Below, piece by piece: positions 26,176-39,396 of a stretch of 64,000 bases of DNA. Under the pieces are notes generated by a model. The model was not told the DNA's origin. It worked only from the letters and a program-made list of their open reading frames with translations, and did not search any database. The DNA is from Liolophura sinensis (lineage: Eukaryota > Mollusca > Polyplacophora > Chitonida > Chitonidae): NCBI RefSeq assembly GCF_032854445.1, contig NC_088295.1, positions 27,453,385 to 27,517,384 on the forward strand, given 5' to 3'. How positions within the stretch are numbered: position 1 is the stretch's first letter; the number at the start of each line of letters is the position of its first letter. The translations under genes and the position numbers were made by a program.

Positions 26176-27646
26176 TGGAATGGCCACTTCTAACTATAGT
26201 GAAACTCCACTATCAACCACAAATTCACAACCCCCACATTTATATACATAAACCTATGGACTTCATATCATGACATTTTGCACCCTGACTTCACAATCAC
26301 AAGTGTTTTAAACACCTCTTATCTGGGGATCAAGTGTTTTTATTATATAGACATTATAATTCATAGATACTTGCCCCTCACTACCTGCTAAACTTTATAG
26401 TTCTAATAAAAGTTTACTGTGAAACCTTCCCAATCAACTGCTGTAGAGCATATACTGTAAATACAAAAGATACTGGGATACAACATTTTCTATAACACAA
26501 AATCTATGACGCGATAGAATTCAAGGAAAGCAAAGGCTGCCTTTAACAGCCCTGTCCTCCCGTCACAAACCTGACGGCTGTGGTATAAATGTTATATTCC
26601 TGAGTACCAATAAAATAAAATGGACAAACGAATGAGATTAAATTATTAATAACAGGATTTTGATTGTTTTATGTATTTGATTTACAATATACATCATACC
26701 TAGTAAATATTTAAACAAGAAAGTGGAGAAATTCAACAACTAATGAAAGCACAATGATAGTTCTTAATTTGTCAGCTCTCAATAACAAAGTCACCATTTT
26801 GAGGGTTTATCTGTTTAACCCACATGTTCAATTACATGATGAATGCATAATTTTAAGAGCCTAAAACATGAATCAAGAAAAAAGACAAAAAAGTTGAAAA
26901 ACAGATAATAAATTTTCACCCTCCTGTTTCCCATGATGATGAGATAATGGCCCATTGTTTGCATGTACATTTCAGGAGTTGTAATCTTTTCTCACGCTGT
27001 CCATCACATGATTTCTACTGATTGTTGCTCACGTTCATGAACCACCAGGAAAAAAGGAACTGTTGGCAAATTATGCCACAACAGATCATTCACAGTTTCA
27101 TCTTCCAAAGAACTTGATCATTCTAAGGTGGCAGTAATTCATCGCCTGTACATGTGTAAGAACTTTTAGATACAGGTATTGAGCTGTTCTAAAAAAAACC
27201 CTCTAAAACAGTTTCTATTTATATCTTAATAAACAAAGCCCTTTTTCTAAAAATAAAAAAACATTTAGCTCAGATGGAATTGCAGACAGATGTACTTGTA
27301 TTACAAGCACAAATGTATTTTAAAACTGCTGAAAACAGCCTAGTGATTACCAAGTACACGTATTATCCAAGTATACAAACCAATGATTTATGCATCAACT
27401 TGGTAAGTTCATCATAAGTCCTACAGGAATTTGTAGCACATAACCATATCTGTATCTTTCTCAATGTTTTGGACTGCAGTAGATGTCAGATCTGATTTTA
27501 CCCCAAGCAAAATGATCTTAAGAAATCATTATTTTTATTTCCTGTATTCTTGAATAATACCATGACCAACAACACAAATGTTCTGCAAAGCTTGACAAGA
27601 TTATAGTTGTCTTAATCTGTAGAATGCATTTATTAATTTACCAATT

Positions 27647-27750
27647 TGGTGGTGGTTTAAAGCTGCACTCAAGAACATTTCACTTGTAATATTGCACTCG
27701 TGCTTTTTGGCAGAGGAAACTAACCAACAACCATGCCACCTGAAAAGCCT
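27647..27750 (-). repeat. SINE family 1, strongly diverged copy
   Basis: The order of recognisable blocks matches the family core: ggtggtttaaagctgcactcaagaacatttcacttg, then a degraded gcggaggaaac-like block, then caaccatg. Many substitutions and deletions are present and neither end is clear. Confidence 0.5.
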
Positions 27751-29672
27751 AATGAATCAAAGATACAGTCAGATCAGCAAGAGCACAAATTAAAGTGTGC
27801 GTGTGACCACATTATTCTGAGAGATGGATTTTTTAGAAGAAGCCTTTACCACTTAGCCAGGTAAGGTAGCACCTGGAGTTTAAACCATACACATATACTA
27901 GCTACCAGTGCAGTAGGTTTCAGGAGAAGCAGCGTAATGAGGAAATAGGCATGATAAGTGACTTTTTTGCAAAGTTATACTGCCTGCATCATCCTTCATA
28001 AAGTAAAGCTACTTTGAGCTAGAGAGATGAGAGTTAAAGACATAAAACAAGCGAACAGTACATACGGGATGTTTGAATGCAGTGGCTTTAATTCAAGGAT
28101 GATGTCTAAAGGACAGAAACTGATGATATGTAGTGCAAGCTTTTACAAAATTAATGTATACTACACCATACAAATATGGAAACCATTACATACAGAAAAT
28201 ATGTGGTGAATCACAAACCACAACTAATAACCAGCACCTAGGGCAACATTCAATGGAACTGCGTGTGTACCCATCGTGTACTCATCCTGTACCCATCAGC
28301 AAAGGTATGCCTGAGAAATGCATGTCATGGTAATCCTGTCCTGAACAATTACTAGGAAGGCAAACAGGGTAGCTCTATATGCAGAGAAATATCTGAAACA
28401 TCTCACCCCCTCATATGTATGGGTCTCATTAATCCAAAGTCATCCCCTGATCAAACACTGGCTATTTGGGGCATTTCCTTTTTCCTCTGATTGTTCACTC
28501 CACTTTCATCAATACAATGAGTACTGTAATCCACAAGAACATGAACAATTACATGCTAGACATATACCACCACCACAATGTATTCTAAATACTTGCTTTA
28601 ACATCAACATGTATGTTCAGAATCGTGCCAAGTTTCCTTCAGCATTCAAAAATAAAACATACAGATGTCTTCGAAACATATCACATGTAAATTTTTTAGG
28701 CTATGAAATTAGCCTAAAGACTTTCTATAAACATATTGTCTAGATCTCATCAAGGTCAACATAGAGATGCTTGTTCACCATAAAAGCATAATTAAATCAG
28801 TTTTCCTAGCTGCAGAGTAAGTTCAGTACCTCTACGAATGATTGCACATGAAACTTTAAATGTGTTTCAACTAATTACCATATGTTAATTAGCATTTGCA
28901 CGTCTGCGTCAAACAGCCCACCCAGTTATTCAGATGTAACAGATCCAAAAATATAACTGCCTTGGCATCTATCAAAAGCCAGGAGGTAAAAATAGTTCAG
29001 CCACAGATGTACCTCCCTGAGAATTCACTGTGTTGATAGTAGCACTCATGCATTGTCTCTTGGCATTCAACATGTGCATATTAATTTTACATAAGTATTT
29101 AACGTGCACATATCACATCAATTTATTTTACATAAAAATTAACATGCAAATATATCATCAAGATAAAATTTCATTATGCACGGGTGTAAGTATATCATGC
29201 CATCATGCTTTCGGCTTATCAACCCTTTATGCCCTTCACACTATCAATCTTGCCTAAGTTGTTCTAACATGTTCACACTATCTCTCATGTATCAAGTGCA
29301 CATACCATTCTGCAGTGTGTGTACACATGAACTAATCCTCCGTTCCACAATCAAACATTCTGAATCATAGTTAAACTAAATCAAGAAATTATCAACAATA
29401 ATGTTGGGATTTATTTCACATGTTTTCTGTCTATTACACAGTGGCTTAAAACACAAGCAAGGGCTATATGAGACTGACTCAAATTATGCACTCAGCTCCT
29501 TAACAGCAAATTTAGGGTACAGCCATGCATAACTATACAAATTGTGCCTACAGGCCTGTATCAGCAAAGCTTTAATTATACATGTAGCTGTCATTTTTTT
29601 CACTTGACTTTGCCATGAGGCAAAATAAAATGTAGCCCTAAGACATCATTGCACTCCTGTCCAATTTTAATG

Positions 29673-29674
<2 letters not shown>

Positions 29675-29699
<25 letters not shown>
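29675..29699. repeat. (TA)n microsatellite
   Basis: A TA tract of about 25 bp ending in acatgta. Confidence 0.95.
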
Positions 29700-29705
<6 letters not shown>

Positions 29706-30624
29706 GTATATAAAGTAACCAACTGATTGTCCACTAATTAGTTAGTATGCATTGAAAAGATTCTTGAAAATACAGCTGTAAATATAGTGGGCAATCTTAA
29801 AGTGCATCTCTACTGTGATTAGAAATATATTCCTCTCAGGCATCACAACAGGTTGCCAGATAGGCAAACATTTGAAGCATTTTGCCCACAAGGAGACACT
29901 GTTAGAGGGAAGAAATCAGGCTGTGTTTTCTGCCCTGGGCCAGTATGTAGGGTAATAAATCCCACATTGTAGGGGTAGTGCTGAAGCAAGCCCTGCTGTG
30001 CTGAGCCAGCTTCCCAAACTCTGCCCCCTGTATTACTGCTACCACACTATTGTACTACACACAAACCAGGAGGGAAGCCCAGTGTTTATCACAAATCCAT
30101 ACACAGAGGCAATGTCAAAATCTGAACTTCTCAAGGCTGTTACACCTACATGTCCATGCTTGCTGGGTACAATGAAAAAATAAATAACAACTAAAGTGAT
30201 CTAAAGCTTAAACTGGCACTATTTCAAGACAACCCTCTTGGAATACACACACACGTGTACAATAGACATTGATGAAAAAGTATACATACAGATTGATGTT
30301 GACTTTTATTCAGCAGTCTTGGATTAAGAAACAGAAGGATCAGAGTAATGTTTTCTGGATAGATGCTGAGCATCTCATGAATGGGGTCATAAATCCCATC
30401 TCACAAGCAGCTCCTGGTGTATGCATGCTTCAGGACAAGTCTCACTCTTAATTAAAAGGTCACAAAATACCAAGCTGTCAGTTCACATTTCATACTGTTT
30501 TTATTCACAGTTAATAGGCACAGAATGTCTGCACCAAAAACACCATACTAAACAACACATGTTGCAGTAGATGGAGAAACCCCTGAATCTGTTGGTAAAG
30601 ACTAAAAGCTGTTATATTTATGTA

Positions 30625-30806
30625 TTTCGGACGTATGTGGGAAAGTCTGAAAGCAACCTGCGGATGGTCGTGGGTTAAGGATGGTCGTAGGTTTAACCCG
30701 GGCTCTGTCCGGTTTCCACCCACCATAATGCTGGCCGCTGTCATATAAGTGAAATATTCTTGAGTACGCCGTAAAACGCCAGTCAACTAAATAAATAAAT
30801 TTATGT
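30625..30806 (+). mobile_element. SINE family 1, plus-strand copy, 5' truncated
   Basis: This copy runs tRNA-distal body to tail on the plus strand: acgtatgtgggaaagtctg, gcaacctgcggatggtcgtg, cccgggctctgtccggtttcc, accataatgctggccg, gtgaaatattcttgagtac, gccgtaaaacgccagtc, then an AAAT tail. The tRNA-like head is absent. A small internal duplication, ggatggtcgt repeated within 20 bases, distinguishes it from the other copies. Confidence 0.85.
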
Positions 30807-33185
30807 TCTTGAGATTAATCATACTTGTGTTTGTTACAGAAACAACATTTCAGCCCAACTTTGTCTGTTAAGCACTGTGAAATGTTATTACAAAGTTCTG
30901 AAACTATAGGAGACCCTAAATGCGTCTTATTCACTATGAATTTGAATCATTTCAGTAACTTCCTATTCATTTTATATCTCTGTCACTGTGGATTTCTATT
31001 CATAATATTCATAGTGGATACCCAATGAATTCTCTATGAATTTCACTATTTCACATGTGAACTATATGAAGAACCTATATCACCACTGCATTTCTTAATT
31101 CTTCCTCCAGGGGTAGAGGGTGCGGGAGATTAAGGAGAGTTTCTGTCATAATAATTTATTCACATATAAATTATTTCTCTCCATATTTGAAAACCAGTCA
31201 AATGAAATACAAATAATGATCCCTCATCACTATAATAATATCCAGTGGAATAAATTATGACTACAGGTTTCATTTACCTGATGCCGTACTCAACACTTTT
31301 TTTTTATATGACATGTGTCAGGTATGTGGGGGAAACTATTGTCTTTAATTCTATTAGCTACACTTATTACTAAAAATTGGCCAATGTTATCACTCAAACT
31401 GTACCCTTTCTCACACAACCTTACAACTTACGCATATACGAAGCTGATGCATTTATCAACATGAACTATCTTTTCTTGGCCATTTTTGTGTGTAATTCTA
31501 AGGGACTGATATTTCTGGTAATTTTTTGTGTAGACAGCAGCACCTGCTTTTGTCTATCTCTCTCAGAGTTTGGCTTGTTGAACATCAGATAAACAGACAA
31601 ACATAAGCCTTCACACTTGCTCCCTGCCTCATTAGTGTGTGTAACCATATACCTTTTCTTCTGACGATTTTCTCACACATTTCACCTACAAAGTGTAGTT
31701 ATTCACTAACCATGCCTTTAAGTATTCTCAAGACAAAGTCACCTATTCCATCATATCTAGAAAATCTGAGAAATGCTAAAGACTATTTATCACCACAACA
31801 AAAACTTGTGTCTAGATAATAGCGATAAATTTCTAGAATAAAACCAAAAACAAAGATACATGTAGGTATTTATTTTTATCCTACATAAGCTGAGCCCAAT
31901 ATGAGGGTTACTGACGCCATATATTTCTGTATCCTATCACTGAGTAACCCAAGTAACTAATATTGTCACATGTTTACATGTACAATAGAAATAGAAAAAT
32001 AATGAAATATTGAAACTGAAACTTCTATCACCAAACAAACAAACAAAGAAAGGACAAATAAATAGCATGATAGCATCCTTTCCCAAATGTGCAGTACTAA
32101 CAACCTGCTCTGAATTCAAAATAAATCTTGAAATTCAAAACATCAAGGTTTACACTTAAGTGGTTTTCATAAGAAGAAAAATCAAAATACTGCTGAAAAT
32201 TATAAGCACAGGACAAAATGGAAGTGTACTCAGTAACAGTCATTTATGAAGTCATTTATAAAATGACAAGAATTTAAATTGTAGGGGAAAAAAATGAATA
32301 AAACCTTAAAGTGAGTAAAACTTGATTTTGTACTAACAATTTGTGAAAAAGTTTTAAGGATTAATGACATATGGCAGAGCAAAATGCAATAAGCTAGAAA
32401 TAAATTAAGTATCATGCCACATGCTGAAATTCTTTTCAAAATCACCCCATTGTTTTCCTATGGAATTTAGCCGACAAACAAGTCTAATTAGTTGTGCCCC
32501 AGGTCGTTAGGTAATTTTGCCTGATGGCAGTCAATTGCAAATGTAATGAAATTACAAACATTTTGTTTAAGCTATTATGCCAACAATATTATGCGAGTTT
32601 TGTACCGTGAATATATCATCATTTTATAATTTGTCAGGTGACATTTATGCACTTTACCCAGCAAAGTGCAATTGTATTAAATTAACTATCATTTAACTAT
32701 TAACTATCAACTTTCATTACCAGAATTCAGAGTCTGTGAAGCAGAGATGTCACCTAAGCTGTATATACATATAGAAAAATTAAAACAAATAAACAATAAG
32801 AGATCAGAAGTTACTGGTAACGGATGATAAGTTTATTCATTTATTTATTTATTTGACTGATATTCATTTGTACAACAGAGGTAAGTTTTATGGGTGGAGA
32901 TTGACGGATTTAAGTTCATTTTATTATTTCACGAACACTGGGATGGACATCCCCTCAATACCAGAATTTCATAAAAATGCAGAAGCACTGAAAACCAACT
33001 TTGGTCAAAGGTACTTAGCGAGCATTGTGTATTTCGATAATGTACATTTAAATGAAAAAAAGTTTTATGTCCTACATCCTACTATAAAACAGCCAGCACT
33101 GCATAACATTAGATCTGACATCCTCCTTTTGTCTACATGTATGTGAGAATGACTTACTGTTGCCAGTTTTACTGCTTATTACCTG

Positions 33186-33285
33186 CATAGATGAATAGAG
33201 AGGTAGGGTTTGAACCCACACCTTGAGTGTCCAAACAAAGGAAAGACAAGCATCTCTAACCATCAGGTCACGGCCCGCTCTTTTT
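33186..33285 (-). repeat. tRNA-like SINE head or tRNA pseudogene
   Basis: On the minus strand the segment reads gggccgtgacctgatggtta and, about 45 bases on, gtgggttcaaaccctac, where ggttcaaaccc fits the pol III B box. The A-box region is weaker (tgacctgatgg). No full cloverleaf with a paired acceptor stem is evident, so this is better called a tRNA-derived repeat than a gene. Confidence 0.45.
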
Positions 33286-35154
33286 CCATATACAGTAGAG
33301 CCTATATATACATGTTCGTAATTTCATATTCACACAGTAATTACATAGTTACAAAAGGCTTATCCAGGGAAGAATTAATTATGTCAGCACTTTTAAAGCA
33401 AGGAGATAAAATAACTACCCTGATATATTATATATTACATATTATAACGGCCACCAGTCTACAAACATCTACAAACTTTAAACTTGCTTCTGCCGGATGG
33501 TAAACGGTAAGTGATGAATGAATGTATCAAAGAGTGAAAGCAAATTGCAGGTCTTTCACTACAAGGAGAAGCCACAGGTTTATAGTTACAAGAAACTGAG
33601 CAGAACTGAAAGGAAACCTAGGTAGGAAAGAGAAAGCCACTTGCCTTAACAACAGCCATCAGTTCTTCAAAAATGTGTTAAAATTAAGCCAGGCTAAAAT
33701 CTTAATACCAGTTTCACCCTATTACAAAGTACATGACGTTTTAGTCTGTGAGTAAAATTAATACCAACCTAAAGACCCAATACACTTTTAAACAACCGGG
33801 GCATGATGAACTAGTATGTGTAACATCCGCCACTGATCATCAACAGCCGATCAAGTATAGTCAGAGATACTTTAAACAAATGAGCCAGAGAGAGGCCAAT
33901 GGGCATAACAAGCCTCATTAACTAAAATGCTTGCGATATATTAACTTAGTTCTTAGTTGCGGAACATGTATTTACCATTTCTGCTTTCTTGGTTTTCTGG
34001 CACCCAAAGGTATGTGCTGTGCATCCCAGATAAACTGTAGTAACAATGTATTTAGTAGGCTGATTGGTAATCCTGTTCTGGCCACTGCAGTGTGCTCCCA
34101 GTGATCATGTCTTGTAGTATAGTACACACCACAGGGCAGAAGGAGTCAATTACCAGCCCAGGGGTCAAGCGAGGAGAGAGGGGGATCCTTGTACCAGCCT
34201 GTGACTGCTCTATAATCACCCTAATTCTCCAATCTTTCCTTTCTGAGACCCTCTAAATGGCCTAACTGCTAGCAGCTGGCCACCACATGGGCTCGCCCTC
34301 ACACCAAATACTAGCCTCCACAGTCCAGGCATGCCACAGGTGAATTCCACACAATCAAACTATTTAACGCAGTAGCAAAAAATGACAGGAAATGACAACT
34401 TTTTTTCAAAGGGGAAACTTAACCCAACCCTTTGACAAGCACATCTGACTTCGATTGAATTAACTTCGCACATATATATCAAACAAGTCAAAAACAAGAA
34501 AACTTACCAATGGGCCCTAAGGTCTTCTGGCAATCCTTCATGAAGTACTTTGTGTATAATTCAGCACAATACATGTATGTTCTTGAACCGCATACTTTAA
34601 ACAAATATTTACAGCTGCGTAACTATGTAAAAACAAGTAAATGATTCTAAATTAATTCAAACTCCATGTAAAGTAGATGTTTTACTAGTACATGTATATA
34701 TTTGGTCGTATTTTGTCGCACAATTAAATAATTTTTTATTTTATATTACATTATTAATGGTAGGTTTACGATAAGAGAATTAATGGAAAACCACTGCTGC
34801 TTGCAAGATACCTGACAAGCCTCTAGATTTTGGGCCACATACTGCCAATCTTGGAAAATAAAATTCCTTCATCTTCAGTCCACATGTGTAGATGTGAACA
34901 TATGCAGAATTCACCTGCATGCATTGATCATGATGCAGTTTCATGTCACTGTGCAAGATGCCAGGATTTACAGATAATTCTTTTTTAGGTGAATAAACTA
35001 TTTCTGCTTATACATGTGACAATGTACTAAACATAATTAAACTTCGCAATGCTTAAGAGCATGTACATGCCCTATATAATGTAAACTTTCTCGGCAACAC
35101 CCATTCAATTTTTTCTTTTACAGGTGAACCTATACTAAACAATCTAAAAATAGA

Positions 35155-35395
35155 ATTAGAAATAAAACTTAAAATTCACCTTCTTATGTTGTCTCATCTT
35201 GGTGTTTTCATGATTTCCCTGCTTTTCCAAGCTTTCAGATCACGAAAACATGTCATCAGTGGAAAAATTGCTGGGATCATCAACATTTCACACAAATCAG
35301 ATGATTTTAAAATTATATACTTATACCTTCCTCTGAAACTGACAAAAAAATGTATTCCACCTGTAAAACACAATTTAAATTGGTGTGGCCTTACA
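35155..35395. repeat. Dispersed repeat, copy 2 of 2
   Basis: Same orientation as the copy at 7560-7797, sharing an ordered series of blocks ending in tattccacctgtaaaacac and ggtgtggcct. The open frame of 95 codons on the plus strand (35186-35473) lies mostly in this repeat. It is not preserved in the other copy, which argues against coding. Confidence 0.5.
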
Positions 35396-36317
35396 TTACT
35401 TTTGTACATGTACTTTATCTTACCTGAAGTTTGGTGTCTAAAAGTGTACTTTCTGAAGCATGTAAAGGCCTAAAAATCAAACTGCTCAAAAAGCTCTCAA
35501 ATGGCCTTATAAGGTGGAAGAATCAATCAGAATCAAGCAAAATAAGTCACTTGAAAAGTGCTAAACTTTAGCTGAAATACCGTACATCCAGTTTAATAGA
35601 AAGTAGACATAAGAACTTTACAAATCACACCAAGTCTTGTTCCCATACTGTACAATTTTGACCACTGTTGATGGTAAATTATTTGAAGACTTACAGTCCT
35701 TCAATCAACCTGTCAACAAAATGTCAGCCAGTGGAGAAACAGGATGTTAAATGTGACAGTATGATAAGTTCATCACTCAGTGCCAAATAAACAAGCTCTC
35801 TAGTCTACAGATCACACTGACCAGGTCAGCATAAGTCACTGACCACATGTTGTCAGTTTACATAGCCTTCAACACTCTGGTTAGATTATACCATTATTTA
35901 GCCCTAATATGTAATAATAACAAATTTGAATACAACTCACTACACAGAAATTTGAGCAATAAAACAGGTTAATGAGGCATTTTATCTGTAAAAGACAAGA
36001 CTAACAAGCCTGATGATTATATCAGGTATTAATTATAGCCTAAATATGCAACAACAATAAATTTAAATACAAGTCTCTATATGGAGAAAATGTTAAGAAT
36101 ATGAGCAATGGAGGCCATACCATTGGATGATAAGGCGCCTTAAAATAAAAGACATGTCTGATAATTGTGAATACTATGAAGTGGCAGTGAGAATATAGAC
36201 CTGCACCACAAAGTCCAATAGATTCCTTGCTTTCTTCATCCTTCATATCTAATAACTGGTGTGATATCAGCAAGTGGGAAAACAAGCTCCAAGTAATCTC
36301 ACACACCATATAGGTTT

Positions 36318-36760
36318 GAATGTCAGTGTCATATTAAGAAAGGTTTGAACTCACTAGTCAATGTCATTTTAAGAAGGGTTTGAATTAACAAGTCCATGTC
36401 ATTTTAAGGAGGATCTGAATTCACTAGTCAATGTCATTTTTTTTTTTTTTTTTTTTTTTTTTTGATTGGTGTTTTACGCCGTACTCAAGAATATTTCACT
36501 TATACGACGGCGGCCAGCATTATGGTGGGCGGAAACCGGGCACAGCCCGGGGGAAACCCACGACCATCCACAGGTTGCTGTCAGACCTTCCCACATACGG
36601 CCGGAGAGGAAGCCAGCATGAGCTAGACTTGAACTCACAGCGACCGCATTGGTGAGAGACTCCTGGGTCATTACGCTGCACTAGCGCGCTAACCAACTGT
36701 CATTTTAAGGAGGATTTGAAAATTCCTTATAGTCAATGTCATTTTAATAAAGCTATTCTG
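36318..36760. repeat. Tandem array of about 42 bp, split by a SINE
   Basis: Units with the pattern actagtcaatgtcattttaa followed by gaagggtttgaatt or ggaggatctgaatt repeat before the SINE (36318-36440) and continue after it (36698-36760), with tgtcattttaaggaggattt and agtcaatgtcattttaat. Confidence 0.75.
36437..36698 (-). mobile_element. SINE family 1, full-length copy with long poly-T
   Basis: A run of about 27 T on the plus strand (the A tail of a minus-strand element) is followed by the complete core and the reversed tRNA-like head ending cgcgctaaccaac. The flanks tgtcatttt on both sides are a possible target-site duplication, although they are also units of the host tandem array. The pure long tail suggests a young insertion. 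Reading frames across it (36431-36655 and 36474-36671) recur at other copies of the element and are not genes. Confidence 0.92.
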
Positions 36761-39356
36761 TAATTTTGAATTTTCATATTTTTTTTTATTAAATCACCCA
36801 GTTATTGCTTAAGGTATGTAGACAATATGTATTGATTTAACCTTTTAAATTGATACAATTTGTCCTACATATTATTGTCCATTTCATTCACTTTATTAGA
36901 GGGTTAAATCTTGTCCAAAATTTACTTCAGGTGTTCATCTAAGGTACTTTAAACACAGCCGAAATAAATCTTTACACTATTTAAATAGTAATACAACAGC
37001 TTAAGAGCATTCTCTGGTTAAACTTAGACATGGTTCAATCCAAACTGTGTAACCTGCACCTGCTTGATCAAAGGCCTACAGGAAATTAAATCCCTTCTGC
37101 TACTTCAGGCTGCCCGACATCCTGAGGCTACAAGATATACTTACCATCATGATGGCTCTAAGAATAACATGAGCTTCTTACTTAACACCGCCTTTTGTCA
37201 ATGTTACAGATTTCCTCTAAATACTAGACAGCTATCTGTGTAACCTCCCAATAATGTATGGCTGTTTTTGTAGTGTTTCCACATAACAAATGCAAGTGAA
37301 GAAGAACATCAAGTAGTAGTAACATGCCAGTGCGGACATCTTATAATTCACACACTTCAATACTGATATTTTAAGTATTTTAATTTTCTTCTAAAGTTCC
37401 CCTTACTATTTAAAAATTCTAAAGTTTATTGTGCATAATGTCTTTTCATACATCATAATCCTAGAAAAGAAAGAGTGCAAAAAGAAAAGAAAAGCAAAAA
37501 AAACCCTACCATTCCTAATTTATATCAGGTGTGCTTGTTTTGATGAACACTTGAGGCATACATACTGTTTATTTGCCAAGAGACAATAAATATCTTACAC
37601 ATTAACAATCAATCTCTTCTGAATGTACTCACTAATCCCAAAGCATGTAGAATATGAACAATACTTTCAGATGACAAAACCATTTTATTAAAACCCAAAG
37701 AACTGAGCCTCTTTTTCTGCATATCTGTTTTAAGTATCTTCAATACAAGGAAGAGGGGGTTCATTCTGGCACATGCATGGTGGACATTATAAAGGGGCGA
37801 AGTTTTAAGTGAAACAATCTGTCAAAACCTCACCCTCCCCACCCCTCCCTCAGCTCATGTAATAAAGTGGCCATCCATTTTTATTTGTTTGTCCCATAAT
37901 TTCTAAGATATATGCATTTCACATATCCCACACGATTAATTCCTCACCAATTCAATTCAGATTTACTGTTAAATTTGTTAAATTTCTCTTTTGAGTCAGA
38001 CAAATTCACGTTCCAATGAGCTTTCTACAATTCTCTGCACTCAATATTCCTATCCCAAGCTGGTCACTGCATGTGGACTTGCTGTCAATCCAATCCACTC
38101 CAACCTGTATGCCACATCCAGATTTGTTATACCTCATAGAGTATTGGTCCAGCCCTGGTTACATGCCCAGGTGTACAAGTATGATGAACTGTATGAAGAG
38201 AGACAGTGGGCGAGTCCTTCCTCCACTTACCTCTGCACTTATCACACAAGCCAGAACAACACAGGCAAAGGGTAGATATACACTTAGTCTGGCACAACAA
38301 CACTTCCTAAAGAAAACTGTAGTGCCAAGGCTCAGTTCTTAAAGAAAGCAATCATTTATACATATATATCTAACTGGTGGAACACTTTTGCTTTCTAGAA
38401 CAGAAAGGTTTTTGGTAAGAAATACCAAAACACTGCAGAGCTATACATTATTTTGTTATATTGCAATAACAGAGAAAAGTACACAAGCAGATGGATCCCC
38501 ATTAGTTGTCAAATTCTTTCATTCTGAAGAGATATCAACAAGTTGTATGGTACACCTACATATAATTTAGTGTCTCATCATGACTGACTGGATTGCTTCT
38601 TAGTTCAACTCAGTTTTCCTACAAAAAGAAAAAAAGAATGTTCTTGTTGACTCTATGATAATGGCCTCTTTTTCTTATGGTTGAAGACATCAGTTCAGTT
38701 TTCTTCAATGACATTTATACAACACCAGGGCTGTAATGTACATGTATTCAAGAAGCATGAAAACCGAGTACATTTCAATGAATACGACTCCCTAACCTTG
38801 CTCTCATAAATCTGCATTTTCAATGCTTCTTGGTTTTGAAAGTAAGGTAGTAAGCAAACACAATATCTAACCCTTTTTATGCACCATTGTGATCTCAGTG
38901 AAAATTTCAATATGCATGTATAAGATTTATAGAGATGATTAAGCACTAGCCTCTCTCACTGCACAAAGTCAGGCCTTGACATCTACCCAATGAAAAAGAT
39001 AGAGAACAGGATTGGACCTCATAGAATGTTACTACAGCTCAGAGCAGCCATCAAAGACTAACATTTCCAGGTAATTAACTTTAGGCTCGTAGAGTAATAA
39101 CCAACAGTCTTAATGACTCCTCTCAAAACCAATACCCTCAGAAAAAAGAGACCAAGGCAAATTCCTGCACTGTGCATGATTCTCCACAGAATTTGGCTAC
39201 CAGTACTTGAACAGTGTTCCGACACGATTTCGGAGTTTTACTAAAACAGTATGTTCATCTCTGCTCAGTTATTTTAATTCAGTCAAAATCAATAGCAGAC
39301 ATCAATGTTACTGATGACATACAGCATTCCACACTATAAATAGATGAGCTTTGTCT

Positions 39357-39396
39357 TCATTTATTTGATTGGTGTTTTACACTGTACTCAAGAAAG
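39357..39396 (-). repeat. SINE family 1, short 3' fragment
   Basis: Only the tail-proximal part is present: tttatttgattggtgtttta followed by cactgtactcaagaa. The rest of the core is missing, which could reflect early termination of reverse transcription. Confidence 0.6.

Noticed and set aside
36431-36671. Similar open frames recurring at 15.8, 36.5 and 51.7 kb
   Set aside because: They fall within copies of SINE family 1, which is a pol III-type non-coding element.
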